A stretch of 64,000 bases of DNA from Halichondria panicea (taxonomy: Eukaryota > Porifera > Demospongiae > Suberitida > Halichondriidae): assembly GCF_963675165.1 (NCBI RefSeq), contig NC_087377.1, positions 13,884,198 through 13,948,197 on the forward strand, written 5' to 3'. A program made the translations under genes and the position numbers. Position 1 is the first letter of the stretch. Every line of letters starts with the position of its first letter. Under the pieces are notes generated by a model. The model was not told the origin of the DNA. It did no database searches and worked only from the letters and a program-made list of their open reading frames with translations. This document shows positions 10,321 to 20,978 of this stretch, one piece after another.

Positions 10321-13005
10321 ATGCGTACGCCTCAGTATAAGAAAGTACGAGCATGCAGGCCGGAAAAATATCGCCCCTGGAGCAAGCGAAGCATGGAACG
10401 AGCTCTCGATGCGGTTATTCACAAAGGGGTTGCTGTCTCCAGAGCTGCCGCTGACTATGGTATACCAAAGACAACTCTATATGACAATGCCACAGGAAGA
10501 GTTTTGCCAGGGAGCAGGAGTGGACCAAAGACATATTTCACGGTCGAAGAAGAGGCTCTGTTAGTGTGTTTCCTCATCAAGTCAGCCGAAATTGGGTATC
10601 CTTTCACCAGATTACAGGTTTTGTCTCTAGTTGAAACAATGTTGATCCGAAAAAACAAAGAAAAGACTGGTGCCTCTTCTGTTACGCATGGTTGGTGGGC
10701 TAGATTTTGTAAGCGACATCCTGAAGTCTCTTTAAAGACATCCTCTTGTCTGTCAGTGGCTAGAGTCAAGGCATCTTCCGCTGAGACACTCTCCGAATAT
10801 TTTTGTACTTTTGGTAACGTCACACACTATGCAAAAAACGTACTACATGTCACAATATTGTATAGGTGGTGCTACAAACAAGGCCCTCAGAAATAAGACA
10901 GGTTCTTCCCGCGGCAGAGTGAAACGTGGTGGTGGTAGTGGTGTGAACACAAGAGGTACACATTTTGAGCGCTATAATTTTTATTTGCATGGATCTGTTA
11001 ATCGTTGTGGTGTTTCCTTATTTAGCTCGTGTGACAAACCCACCGGACCTAAACACTAGGGATGGTCATGAGGCCTACACAGTTTCCTCCCCAGGTCAGT
11101 TGAAATGTATGTATGTGTGGTTGTGTGCTTGTGTGCTTACTACATGTATTATCTTTACACCACAGCTGATTCAGCAAGCACGGATGTTGAAGGGGATAAG
11201 GGTAATGTCACACAGTATGCCCCAAAAAATAATTTACCTGTAAACAACGATATTGTACAGGTGGTGCTACAAACAAGGCCCTCAGGAATAAGGCAGGTTC
11301 TTTCTGCGGCAGAGCGAAACGTGGACGTGGTAGTGGTGCGACCACAAGAGGTATATATTTTGAGTGCTATTTGCATGGATCTGTTAATTATGGTAATGAA
11401 TGTAATTATGTGAGTGGATATTTCCTTATTTAGCTCGTGTGACAAACCCATCGGACCTAAACACTAGGGATGGTCTTGAGGCCTACACAGTTTCCTTCCC
11501 AGGTCAGTTGAAACGTCTGCACATGTACATGTATGTGTGATTGTGTTCCGTATGTGCTCACTAGTATTATCTTTACCCCACAGCTGATTTAGCAAGCATG
11601 GATGTTGAACAGAATAAAGGTAACGTCGTACAGTATGCAAAAAACGTACTACATATCACTATTGTACAGGTGGTGCTACAAACAAGGCCCTCAGGAATAA
11701 GACAGGTTCTTCCCGCGGCAAAGCGAAACGTGGACGTGGACGTAGTAGTGGTGTAAACACAAGAGGTACACATTTTGAGCGCTATAATTTTTATTTGCAT
11801 GGATCTGTTAATCGTTGTGGTGTTTCCTTATTTAGCTCGTGTGACAAACCCACCCGACCTAAACACTAGGGATGGTCTTGAGGCCTACACAGTTTCCTCC
11901 CCAGGTCAGTTGAAATGTATGTATGTGTGGTTGTGTGCTCACTACATGTATTATCTTTACACCACAGCTGATTCAGCAAGTTCAGCAAGCACGGATGTTG
12001 AAGACGATAAGGGTAATGTCGCACAGTATGCCCCAAAAAATAATACTAAATTTATCCGTAAACAACGATATTGTACAGGTGGTGCTACAAACAAGGCCCT
12101 CAGGAATAAGACAGGTTCTTCCCGCGGCAGAGCAAAACGTAGACGTGGACGTAGTAGTGGTGCGACCACAAGAGGTACACATTTTGAGCGCTATTTGCAT
12201 GGATCTGTTAATTATGATAATGAATATTTGTGTTGTAATTATGTGAGTGGATATTTCCTTATTTAGCTCGTGTGACAAACCCACCGGACCTAAACACTAG
12301 GGATGGTCTTGAGGCCTACACAGTTTCCTCCCCAGGTCAGTTGAAACGTCTGCACATGTACATGTATGTGTGATTGTGTTCCGTATGTGCTCACCAGTAT
12401 TATCTTTACCCCACAGCTGATTCAGCAAGCATGGATGTTGAACAGAATAAAGGTAACGTCGCACAGTATGCAAAAAACGTACTGCATGTCATAATATTGT
12501 ACAGGTGGTGTTACAAACAAGGCCCTCAGGAATAAGACAGGTTCTTCCCGCGGCAGAGCGAAGCGTGGACGTGGACGTGGTGGTAGTAGTGGTGCGACCA
12601 CAAGAGGTATATATTTTGAGCGCGATTTGCATGGATCTGTTAATTATGGTAATGAATGTAATTATGTGAGTGGATATTTCCTTATTTAGCTCGTGTGACA
12701 AACCCACCGGACCTAAACACTAGGGATGGTCATGAGGCCTACACAGTTTCCTCCCCAGGTCAGTTGAAATGTATGTATGTGTGGTTGTGTGCTTGTGTGC
12801 TTACTACACCACAGCTGATTCAGCAAGTTCAGCAAGCACGGATGTTGAAGAGGATAAAGGTAATGTCGCACAGTATGCCAAAAAAGAACAGACATACATA
12901 TTATACTAAATTTATTCACGATGTACAGGTGTTACAAACAAGGTCTTCAGGAATAAGACAGGTTCTTCCCGCGGCAGAACAAAACGTGGATGTGGAAAAT
13001 TATAA
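10321..13005 (+). CDS. HTH (pipsqueak/CENP-B-like) protein with tandem RG-rich exon array, 17 exons
   Basis: Predicted 528-residue nuclear DNA-binding protein. Exon 1 (10321-10813) encodes a pipsqueak-type helix-turn-helix (residues ~22-60, AVSRAAADYGIPKTTLYD) and a CENP-B/Tc5-type domain (~72-137, WWARFCKRHP), as in pogo transposases. It splices into five copies of a cassette. Exon a: 10866-10955, 11261-11350, 11670-11765, 12079-12174, 12505-12606. Exon b: 11026-11094, 11434-11502, 11836-11904, 12267-12335, 12690-12758. Exon c: 11166-11201, 11584-11619, 11968-12012, 12417-12452, 12815-12859. The last exon is 12929-13005 with a TAA stop. Every cassette exon is phase 1-1 and a multiple of 3. 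Exon a is basic with RGR motifs (SSRGRAKRGRGR), b is NPPDLNTRDG-like, c is acidic. No DDE domain. The start is the first ATG before the domain; an upstream exon is possible. Confidence 0.75.
10814..12928 (+). repeat. tandem array of the three-exon cassette (period ~395-426 bp)
   Basis: Exon a recurs at spacings of 395, 409, 409, 426 and 424 bp. Introns are copied too: the intron after exon 1 (GTAACGTCACACACTATGCA) is nearly the same as the c-to-a introns at 11620 and 12453. Units alternate between two subtypes. Units 1, 3 and 5 have a 'GATAAGG/AAAGGTAATGTC' c-a junction; units 2 and 4 have AATAAAGGTAACGTC. Growth by a two-unit step is therefore likely. Confidence 0.85.
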
Positions 13006-13173
13006 AGTGTTGATGATTATTTTTATGTGTTGATTATTATTTTGGCTGTAATATTACCCTATCACGCGCATGCGCAAGTAAACTATAATTATGCTGACTC
13101 AGCCTTAAAAGGGTTTTTTTGCCCTTGCCATGCACGGTTTTATCAGTTCTGATCGAGTTTTGATCGTTTGTAT

Positions 13174-13469
13174 GAGGCCTGGCAGGTACCAGAAGTCTCT
13201 GTCGTTCTTGAAGTCGTAGCATAGCTTTGAAACTATCGCAAGAGTCTATAGTCGCCAATAGGTTGCAAACGTCGCTTATTGAATGTTCGAACCACCGACT
13301 TTGAGCTGCTGCTGTGCAAGAGTAAAGTAACCGGATTACTTCTAATTGTGGTAGGCACGAGATCTGATCATTGTCTATTAGTGCATGCAAAAAACTAGAA
13401 GATAGCTCTTACTGTCTCTTCAAACGGGCACACGAAAACTGGTGTCGTTCGGAAATTGGTTGCTTACTC
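13174..13469 (-). repeat. right terminal inverted repeat
   Basis: Reverse complement of 9761-10059. The outer end is followed by TA. The inner end lacks the GTAAGG donor-like sequence present in the left copy. Confidence 0.85.
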
Positions 13470-13621
13470 TACCACCCACCATAGGCGTGGTATTTTCGAG
13501 GCACTAAATCTACCACTTTATAGCAACAGTAGTCGAGTCGTCAGTTCCACTATAATACATCCTATGTAAAAGGCATTACTGAATGACTATGGTATTCACT
13601 CCACCATATAGGCGATAGGCC

Positions 13622-15359
13622 ATGTCGTCTAGTCTATGGATGAAATTTCCTGCCCAAAGACGTCTCCTGCTTTGTCTCTCCACAATATCAGCTCTAGTTG
13701 TTGCAGGTAAAGTTAACGCATCATTTTTATGTGGGGATAGTACTGCTATACATTAGCTATTAAATTTAATTTGCTGTCATTTTCTCTACCAAAAAAAGAG
13801 GCGTCTCTAATGTCCAACACGAGTGTAGCGTGTCCTGGTGAGGCTGTTTTGTTCACATGCTCTTCGCCTGGTACATTGATATGGCAAGTGGATCTACGAT
13901 CACCAGCAGGGACGTCACTGCAAAGTTTCTTCCTTCCCTCACAAGTTGTTGGTGTTCCAAGGACACTTGAATTTGGAGTGATCATGTTTGAGGCTGTTCT
14001 TGTAAGCAATGATGGTGGAACTCTGACGTCCACTCTCATCAACCTCAGTGAAGTGTCTGTACTGGATGATAGCAATGTCACCTGTACTATTACTAACAAT
14101 AGTTCTGCGTCACAGCAACAGCAAACCATCATGGTTGCTGGTGAGTATTTATACTTCATAGCTAAGCCTGTTGATATTTTATATATTGAACTTTCAGTTA
14201 TCCCAACACGTCCACTCAATCCAAGCATATCCTTCATTCAAAACCAACTCAGCTCCTCCATTATCACTCTGGACTGGGACCCTCCCTCCTCTACTGGTGG
14301 TGTGTCTGTCAGCTATGTCCTCATCATCTCCCCAACACCTCTCTCCGGATCACCAGTCACTGTGGAGACCACCTCGGCACAGATAATCATCTCCTATAAC
14401 ACTCCCTACAATGTGACCATCAGAGCTGTCAACTGTGCTGGATCGAGCAGTGATGTCATGCCAATGATTCATGCTATTGGTATATAATTCTTTGTACTAA
14501 CCTTAACCCTAACTTTTGTCTACTGCAGTTACATGCCCCTCTAACCCACCACCTGCCAACCGAGTGACCATCAATGGTGCTCCTCCACTGCCTGCACTAG
14601 TAGGATCAACTCTTAGTTTCACTTGCAATGGACAGACGCTACTAGCAACCTGTGAGAGTGATGGACGATGGTCACATGACCCCACCACATATGACTGTCC
14701 CTCAGGTAAGGTGCATGTATATCATGCATGAGACTATAGTCTCCTTCCACGATTCCTATAGTATTCAGTAGCCAATTAGTTGAATGCTCGTGCATGTGCA
14801 GCGCTGATTGAGATCGTACTTTTTGGCCTTCCATATTTTATAGTGCACTGCTCTCTTCCTCCTGAGCTGTGCAATGGTGCTATAGTGGACTATGATAGGT
14901 TGAACGAGACAGTGGTGGAGGGAACAGTGCTGACTTACCAGTGTGACAATGAATTCTCATTGACTGGACCCAACAACATCAATTGTACTAATGCTGGACT
15001 CTGGAGCATTGAGCCTGAGGCAATCAAGTGTGTACTTAGGACTGAAGGTTTAGGAGTTATTTATTCCATAATGAATAATTATGACTATCTGTTTTACAGG
15101 TTCTACAGTCGCCATCCTATCTACTGGTGAAGCTATCGCTATAAGTTTTGTCATAACTTTCATTGTGGCTGCAATTCTTGGACTCCTAGTGATGCACTTG
15201 TGCTCAGGCTCTTGTAAGAAGGCAGTATACTCTCCAGCAACTAAAGAACAAGCTAATATAGGACCCACTGCACCAGTTGGTCCTGTTTATGAGGAGGTGT
15301 CACCCAAAGATGAGATTGAACTGAATACTAACCAGGCGTACGGACCTGTTGCACTATAA
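13622..15359 (+). CDS. Ig-FN3-sushi-sushi transmembrane receptor B (intact, 6 exons)
   Basis: Predicted 449-residue type I receptor. Exons: 13622-13706 (signal peptide, residues 1-28, RLLLCLSTISALVVA), 13799-14140 (Ig-like, ~29-142, cysteines in SVACPGE, VLFTC and NVTC), 14198-14479 (FN3, ~143-236, LDWDPPSSTGG and YNVTIRAVNCAG), 14529-14705 (sushi 1), 14844-15047 (sushi 2), 15100-15359 (membrane helix ~374-397 and tail). All introns are phase 1 and the frame closes exactly. Several NxS/T sites lie in the extracellular part. Tail tyrosines are Y407 (VYSP), Y427 (VYEEV) and Y444 (AYGPV); the YEEV-to-YGPV gap is 13 residues, longer than a classical ITAM (6-8). Neighbours are the exon-array transposon upstream and receptor C downstream on the same strand. 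Confidence 0.88.
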
Positions 15360-15760
15360 CTATGTATACGTTCCAGCCAGTATTATATTATCAGTTATAG
15401 CTGCATGGAGTACATGCATGTTTTACCTTGTATACCAAACAACAAAGATTATGATGAATGTTCTGGTGAAGTTTTCCATGCATGGAGATATATACCTGTA
15501 GTAAAATACGTTAAGTCATTTATATAATGATAATAGTGTGTGTGGGATGATGTTCTAAGTAATATGGAAAGTGACACAAAAATCAGAAACGCCTTGTGTA
15601 TTCTACGGAAATATGGCCTTTCCACATGCAGGCTTCTCTTAACAAAATTTCACTGATTTGAGAGGAGGTATAATTATATTATAGTTTTATTTGATGTGGT
15701 ATACATTATTGAAGTAAAAGGACTTAGTGGTCTACTATACTATATAGATCTACGTACACA
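15360..15760. other. 3' flank of receptor B
   Basis: AT-rich sequence after the stop, with TGCATGCATG-type simple motifs. No gene or clear element was recognised. Confidence 0.4.
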
Positions 15761-16085
15761 GGTTAGTTTGTGAGCCTCACCTCTGAGAGGCTGAGCTGCT
15801 AGAAACAGTCTCCTTGATCACCACAAAATGCTCTCTCCGAGCTTGATGGGGCACATTGAGATGGGGAGTAGAGTGTATACACAGGTAAAATCTGCTTACT
15901 GTTATTGTATGGGTATAGATAAGACAAGGAATGCATGCATAATATTATAGTGCACATCTATATAATTATACAAAAACAAAATCAGTCTGTATATAATTAC
16001 ATTCTCTCACCAGACCTTGATGACGCTAGTGAGAGCAGTAGTTGCCCCTTGTCTAACAGCAGTGAACAGTGGGAACAGTCTATTA
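15761..16085 (-). pseudogene. stray copy of two HEAT-gene exons with intron
   Basis: 15775-15835 matches the HEAT-gene exon at 53722-53800 plus its donor (CTCACCTCTGAGAGGCTG); the downstream GATGGGGCACA block matches that gene's intron. 16015-16080 matches the exon at 54710-54819 (GTGAGAGCAGTAGTTGCCCC compared with the intact GTGAGAGCAGCAGCCGCCCC). Order and strand are kept, but the 0.9-kb intron is reduced to ~0.2 kb and there are indels. Intronic sequence is included, so this is a genomic copy, not a retrocopy. Confidence 0.7.
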
Positions 16086-16149
16086 GGCCTGTCTTTTTGT
16101 TTCTTGGCCTATATAGCCATGCATACTCTGCATAACTTCTACATGTATA

Positions 16150-16620
16150 ATTATTTGACTCCACACTCTATATACTCAGTCTGGTGGTGTGTGTCACCTA
16201 GCTATGTCCTTACCATCTGTCCCCAACACCTCTCTCCGGGTCACCAGTCACCGTGGAGACTACCTCGGTACAGATAACCATCTCCTACAACACTCCCTAC
16301 AACATAATTACTATCGATATCAGAGCTCAATTGTGCTGGAATGATGGAAGCAAATTTTGGATCTGAGTAAGCCATTTTATACAACATAATTATATACAGT
16401 ATTCTTCCTCTTTAATGCTGTTGTGTGCCTCACACCATCTATACTGATGCCAGTGTTACCATCAACATGCAATATACATCTCCTCTATACATATCTACTA
16501 ATCGATCCAGGCTCACTGAGCCTGACAGGAAGTATGTAGCAGTAGCAAGTGGTCCCCTGACCCTGGGACCTTGATTCACTATACTGTTAGGTGGCATGCA
16601 GGTGCTGCTGCTTTTGTGCC
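16150..16620 (+). pseudogene. receptor pseudogene fragment (FN3 and sushi remnants)
   Basis: 16170-16345 matches the FN3 exon of genes B and C (CCAACACCTCTCTCCGGGTC, CCGTGGAGACTACCTCGGTA, ATCTCCTACAACACTCCCTA), with frame-breaking indels such as an insertion before ATCAGAGCT. 16415-16590 is a decayed sushi exon (CCCCTGACCCTGGGACCTT). It corresponds to the fragment at 5750-6050. Confidence 0.7.
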
Positions 16621-17130
16621 TATAGCTGATGTTTTTTGGTGGCAGTCTGTTTGTTGTGACACTTCATATCTTGCATTTTGTCACTTAATGGATAACCGAG
16701 AAAATGAAGGTGCATGATCATACCCTATAGAGGTCAAAACAAACGTTGAGTTACAGTCGAAACTGCATGGTTGAGAATTGATTACACTGAAATGTTTGTT
16801 TGCTTTTCATAATGGTTCTGAAATATTCAATTTTATTCATCACTTTCAATTCCTTTATGCATGATCACAGCAGCTGGCTAAACAAACACCCACACTCATT
16901 AAAAGACAATAAGACAATGACCATGCAAGTGTGTGTTTCCAAGCACATTTCATTTCCAGACATGCTTCTACTTTCATTTGCATTCTCCTTGCACATGCAA
17001 ATTATATGTGAGGAGAGGTATATAGTATAGCAATTTAGTAACTATTTCACGATCTTTACATGCACACGTGCACTTTAATGAGAACCGGCTGGTATTATTA
17101 TATACGTAAGGTGATAATATATCCACTGTC
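16620..17130. repeat. segmental duplication block, right copy
   Basis: Non-coding partner of 6352-7225, described there. The two copies differ by many small indels, so the duplication is not recent. Confidence 0.65.
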
Positions 17131-17613
17131 CTAATTGGCTTGAGATTCCATTATAATATAACTTATGATTAGCTCTATTTGCAGCTATAATTATGTATAG
17201 GATATACTACACCTCCTTCACTAGCTTCCCCTGAAGAGCGGCCTGGAATCGAGGCTACACCTTACTATGATACTGGGTTTTCAGCAATATCCCACAAAAA
17301 GCGTCGAGCGTTGGGCGTTCCTTATATGGTTATCTGTGGTCAACCATAAAGTGTAGATCTAGACAGCATCATGTCAACCGGTTGATGGGTCAATTTGAAG
17401 ATTCTCGGCAACACTTTGATAAGACAGTCCAAACAGCTCTGTCAGAATTATAATCACAAATGTGTAAACATTAGATATCCTTTATAATTATCGTCAACAC
17501 TTTACTTTCACCATTAAGTATAATGTAGATCCATAATTATTATCACACATAAATGTGTTTTTTTCTGACTTCCTGTATGGATTGACCTTTGTTTGAGCAA
17601 AACTCCTCCAGCA
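17131..17613. other. upstream region of receptor C
   Basis: No gene seen. It contains a short match (CGGCCTGGAATCGAGGCTA, 17241-17259) to one arm of the palindrome repeat at 24562. It presumably includes the promoter of gene C, but I could not place one. Confidence 0.35.
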
Positions 17614-19767
17614 ATGCAAATACAAGCAGTTATTATCATCATTCAGTTGTTTACTCTTGCTGCAGGTAAGGTCTATCAGTGTTCACTGGAACCATCACTA
17701 TAGCCTAAAATATCTAGCTATAATTATGTACTCCTATAGGTCTAGATCAATCAATATTATATTTGTTTCAGCCACTCTGACATCCACTCCCACTGTGGCC
17801 TGTCCTGATGAAACTGTTACCTTCACCTGCACTCTGCCTGGTACTATGGGTGTATCCATTCGCTGGACAGTAACTCCACCACCTGGACTGAATGTGGGTA
17901 GTGCATCTGGATTAGTGAGTAACAATGTTGGAACATTTACTATTGGCTCTGATGGGTTTATGTTCCGGGCTGATTACTCCGGATTCAATGGAGGTATGGT
18001 AACATCTACCCTTACCACTCTCACCATGGTGACAGCGCTGGCTGGAGCTATGGTAGGCTGTAGAGTGTTAGGAGGAGCAGGGGAAGATCAAATACCCATC
18101 AGCGTGGCTGGTGAGTAATACAGAATTGTCAGAACAAAACTAATACTAACAGGGGTAGTATTTCTCAAAAAACAGATCCACCCTCCCCTCCACTGAACCC
18201 AAGAGTATCCTCCACTCTAACCAACTCAGCTCCTCTAATATCACTCTGGACTGGGACCCTCCCTCCTCTACTGGTGGTGTGTCTGTTAGCTATGTCCTCA
18301 CCATCTCCCCAACACCTCTCTCCGGGTCACCAGCCACCGTGGAGACCACCTCAGTACAGATAACTGTCTCCTATAACACTCCCTACAATGTGACCATCAG
18401 AGCTGACAACTGTATTGGAATGAGTCAAGAAAGTCAAATTGTACATTTGAGTAAGCTATTTTGTGGTTGTACATACAACACACAGATAGTCATGTCCTTC
18501 TCTTTAACACAGTGGTGTGCCCCACACCATCTACTGCTGCTATGGTGACCATCACCAACACACCTTCAGTCACTATTGGTAGATCCGTGCTCACCTTCAC
18601 TTGTAGTGGAGACAATGAAGTGAGGACCTCAACCTGTGGCAGTAGTGGGTGGTCTCCTGACCCTGGGACCTTTGACTGTGGCAGTCTGATTACAAGTGAG
18701 TTAATTATAATTATTGTTTCTATAATTTTATGGCTGACCTCCCCAAGTCGCTTGTGGTTCTCCTGCTGCACCGTCTAGAGGCAGTGTGGACGTCCGTGTT
18801 GGGACACCACCCTTCTCACTGGGTTCAGAGGTCACCTACCGTTGTGATGAGGCACTGTTCCCCCTTGATGTGAGGACCAGCACATGCACTGATGTGCGGG
18901 GTAGGGGAGAGTGGGTGGAGAATCCTGGGAGCTTGGTGTGCAGGGAGAGGCCAGGTGAAATGTAGCTGTTGATTATTTTCTGTGAATGTACGCAAAATGA
19001 AGGACTTCTTGTATACACAATTCTATTGCATGGATTATCAAGGATTTACTTTTCACTGGGTGCAAAAATAATTGTTATATATACAGTCGTGTACACTGAA
19101 TCACTGTCTGACCGTTCCTATATATATATTATTAGTTAACTGCGCTCTACCTGTTGAGCCCTGCAATGGTGCTATAGTGGACTATGAGTTGTTGAATGAG
19201 ACAGTGTTGGAGGGAACAGTGCTGACTTACCAGTGTGACAATAGACTCTCACTGACTGGACCCAACAACATCACTTGCACTAATGCTGGAGTCTGGAGCA
19301 CTGAGCCTGACACCATCATGTGTGTACTTAGAATGAATGAAGGTGAAGGGCTTTACCATAGTATGACACACCAAATGCACTATGATCGATCCCACATTTC
19401 TAAAGCTAGCAACATTACATCAGTATAATCAAGCAATCAGTTTGCAGCTGATAGTTCCTTGCTCGAATGGGATCTAATGCATATACTCTTCCATCTCATA
19501 GTGTCTCCTGCCGTCCCCCTATCTACTGGTGCAGCAATATCTATCAGCGTGGTCATCACTTTCATTGTGACTATCGTCATTGAATTCCTCGCTCGGCTCC
19601 TAGTGACCCACTTTTGCTGTCGTAAGAAGGCAGTGTACTCCCCGGCAGCTGAAGGACAAGCTAACTTAACACCCACTGTACCAGCTGGTCCAGTTTATGA
19701 GGAGGTGTCACCCAAAGAGGAGATTGAGCTAAACACTAACAAGGCATATGGACCATTAGCATTGTGA
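17614..19767 (+). pseudogene. Ig-FN3-three-sushi receptor C, frameshifted in FN3 exon
   Basis: Seven exons: 17614-17665 (signal peptide MQIQAVIIIIQLFTLAA), 17772-18110 (Ig-like), 18176-18450 (FN3), 18513-18695, 18748-18954 and 19136-19342 (sushi), 19502-19767 (membrane helix and tail ending in VYEEVSPKEEIELNTNKAYG). All junctions fit phase 1 except that the FN3 exon is 275 nt, one short of the 276 that phase 1-1 requires. Alignment with gene B places the missing base at about 18210-18216. The reading frame then meets a TAA near 18360. No alternative acceptor restores the frame. Either a recent pseudogene, a polymorphism or a sequencing error; everything else is intact. It has one more sushi domain than A and B. 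Confidence 0.75.
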
Positions 19768-20011
19768 AACTCGTTAACATTATCCATTATTATTAAACAA
19801 GTAAGTGGCAAGACAAATGAAATCATTATAGCTTTTAAAGACCTATATTGAACCTATATCGCTTAGTGTTTTAATTTTATAGTTTGAGTGACCTATATAT
19901 AGATATGCTTAAGCTTGACTTCTACATTAATAGTATTATAATTATAACTATAATTATAGAGGCGTATAGGAAGATTCCAGGCAGCCTTCGAAACTCGGAA
20001 AAGTAACCTGG
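19768..20011. other. 3' flank of receptor C
   Basis: AT-rich sequence with no recognised element. It likely includes the gene's 3' UTR. Confidence 0.3.
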
Positions 20012-20105
20012 TACCGTATATAGAGGGTAATTTTCGTGGGGTATAAATTTCGTTATTTTCGTGAGCTATAGCTGACCTCCACGAAAATTTACCCCCACAA
20101 AAAAT
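20012..20105. mobile_element. MITE, TACCGTATA family, truncated copy 2
   Basis: Starts with TACCGTATATAGAGGGTAAT, followed by TTTTCGTGGGGTATAAATTT. The inner inverted part (CACGAAAATTTACCCCCACA) is present, but the far terminus is missing. Confidence 0.5.
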
Positions 20106-20275
20106 CAGCCTCAGTGGGCGTGGTTTCCCAAAACGCATGCGCGATATACGCAGCGCTACTATTAAAGTACAGAGAGACCAGAACAGCTGTGCCATTGCTC
20201 GAGTAACAGCTAACTAGGGCTAGAGACTGCTACTGCTGACATGGAACGTTATTTTAAACCTCTCAACCATACCAT

Positions 20276-20978
20276 CTCTGCGCACTTAAGGCCCGGGTCC
20301 AGATTTCAACACCAAAATTTACACTATGTTTATACTGATGTATTATTTGCAATATACAGTGTATGCTGCATCAAAATGATCCAAAATGAAGCTCAATGTT
20401 TTCTTTTTCCAAAAAACTAATTAGCTTAATTCAATTATGCTAATTAGTCCCATAAATGGTGATGACGTCATGCCACTTTCAGAAAGAGAACTGCAAATAC
20501 GGCGTTGAAGATGCCAAGATTAAGCTTCAAAAACAAGGCTAGATGAACATCTCATAGCTAGGTACTAGTATCCTTGATGGGAAGAGTAAGAGTTATTGTA
20601 TTCTTGAGATACACAAAATAGCCTACCTCTAGGTTGGCTGTCAGAGCTAAAGAAGCTAGCATAGCTAAGAAAGTTTTGGACATTTTTACTTCCCATCAAG
20701 GAAACATAATCATAACAACATACTCTATCTTTTGAGGGCCTAAACAGCTACTCTTACCTTGTTTAAGTCCGCCGTATTTGTTGCCAAAGATAATCTATAA
20801 TAGTTCTAGTAGCTAGCTAAGCAAATACATTGACCTTATGACGTCATGTGCAATGAATAACATTAATAAACATTATGAATCTCATTAACACTACACGATC
20901 TACATCATCTACATAAAATGTAGGCAATGAATAAAATTAATCTTATCAGTGCCTGACCCAGGCCTTAACTGCACAGAG
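20276..20978. mobile_element. 703-bp TIR element, CTCTGCGCA... family, copy 1
   Basis: Ends are inverted: CTCTGCGCACTTAAGGCCCG on the left, and the right end read in reverse starts CTCTGTGCAGTTAAGGCCTG. It is flanked by AT on both sides. The interior contains the paired block CTTCCCATCAAGGA/TCCTTGATGGGAAG, so it can fold back on itself. A second copy in opposite orientation (32135-34629) has been split by another insertion. No coding potential. Confidence 0.75.

Larger units (their letters stand above)
9761..13469 (+). mobile_element. composite TIR element carrying the HTH exon-array gene
   Basis: A ~300-bp sequence at 9761-10059 is repeated in inverted orientation at 13174-13469 with only a few differences. 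Each outer end (GAGTAAGCAACCAATTTCCG) is flanked by TA (9759-9760 and 13470-13471), the duplication expected for Tc1/mariner/pogo elements. The interior holds one gene with a pogo-type DNA-binding region but no DDE nuclease. I infer a non-autonomous or cargo-carrying element moved by a transposase made elsewhere. A decayed Tigger-like transposase lies at 21.1-22.3 kb, but its link to this element is untested. Confidence 0.75.

Noticed and set aside
10455-10823. Minus-strand open frame opposite the HTH exon
   Set aside because: Antisense shadow of the HTH coding exon; no domain.
1539-19767. Calling the tails classical ITAMs
   Set aside because: The gap between YEEV and YGPV is 13 residues, and the +3 position is V or L with P at +2 in the second motif. 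An ITAM needs 6-8 residues between YxxL/I motifs.
20286-20971. piggyBac/Kolobok element based on TTAA near the ends
   Set aside because: The TTAA lies inside the inverted ends; homology between copies continues outward to CTCTG, so TTAA is not the target duplication.
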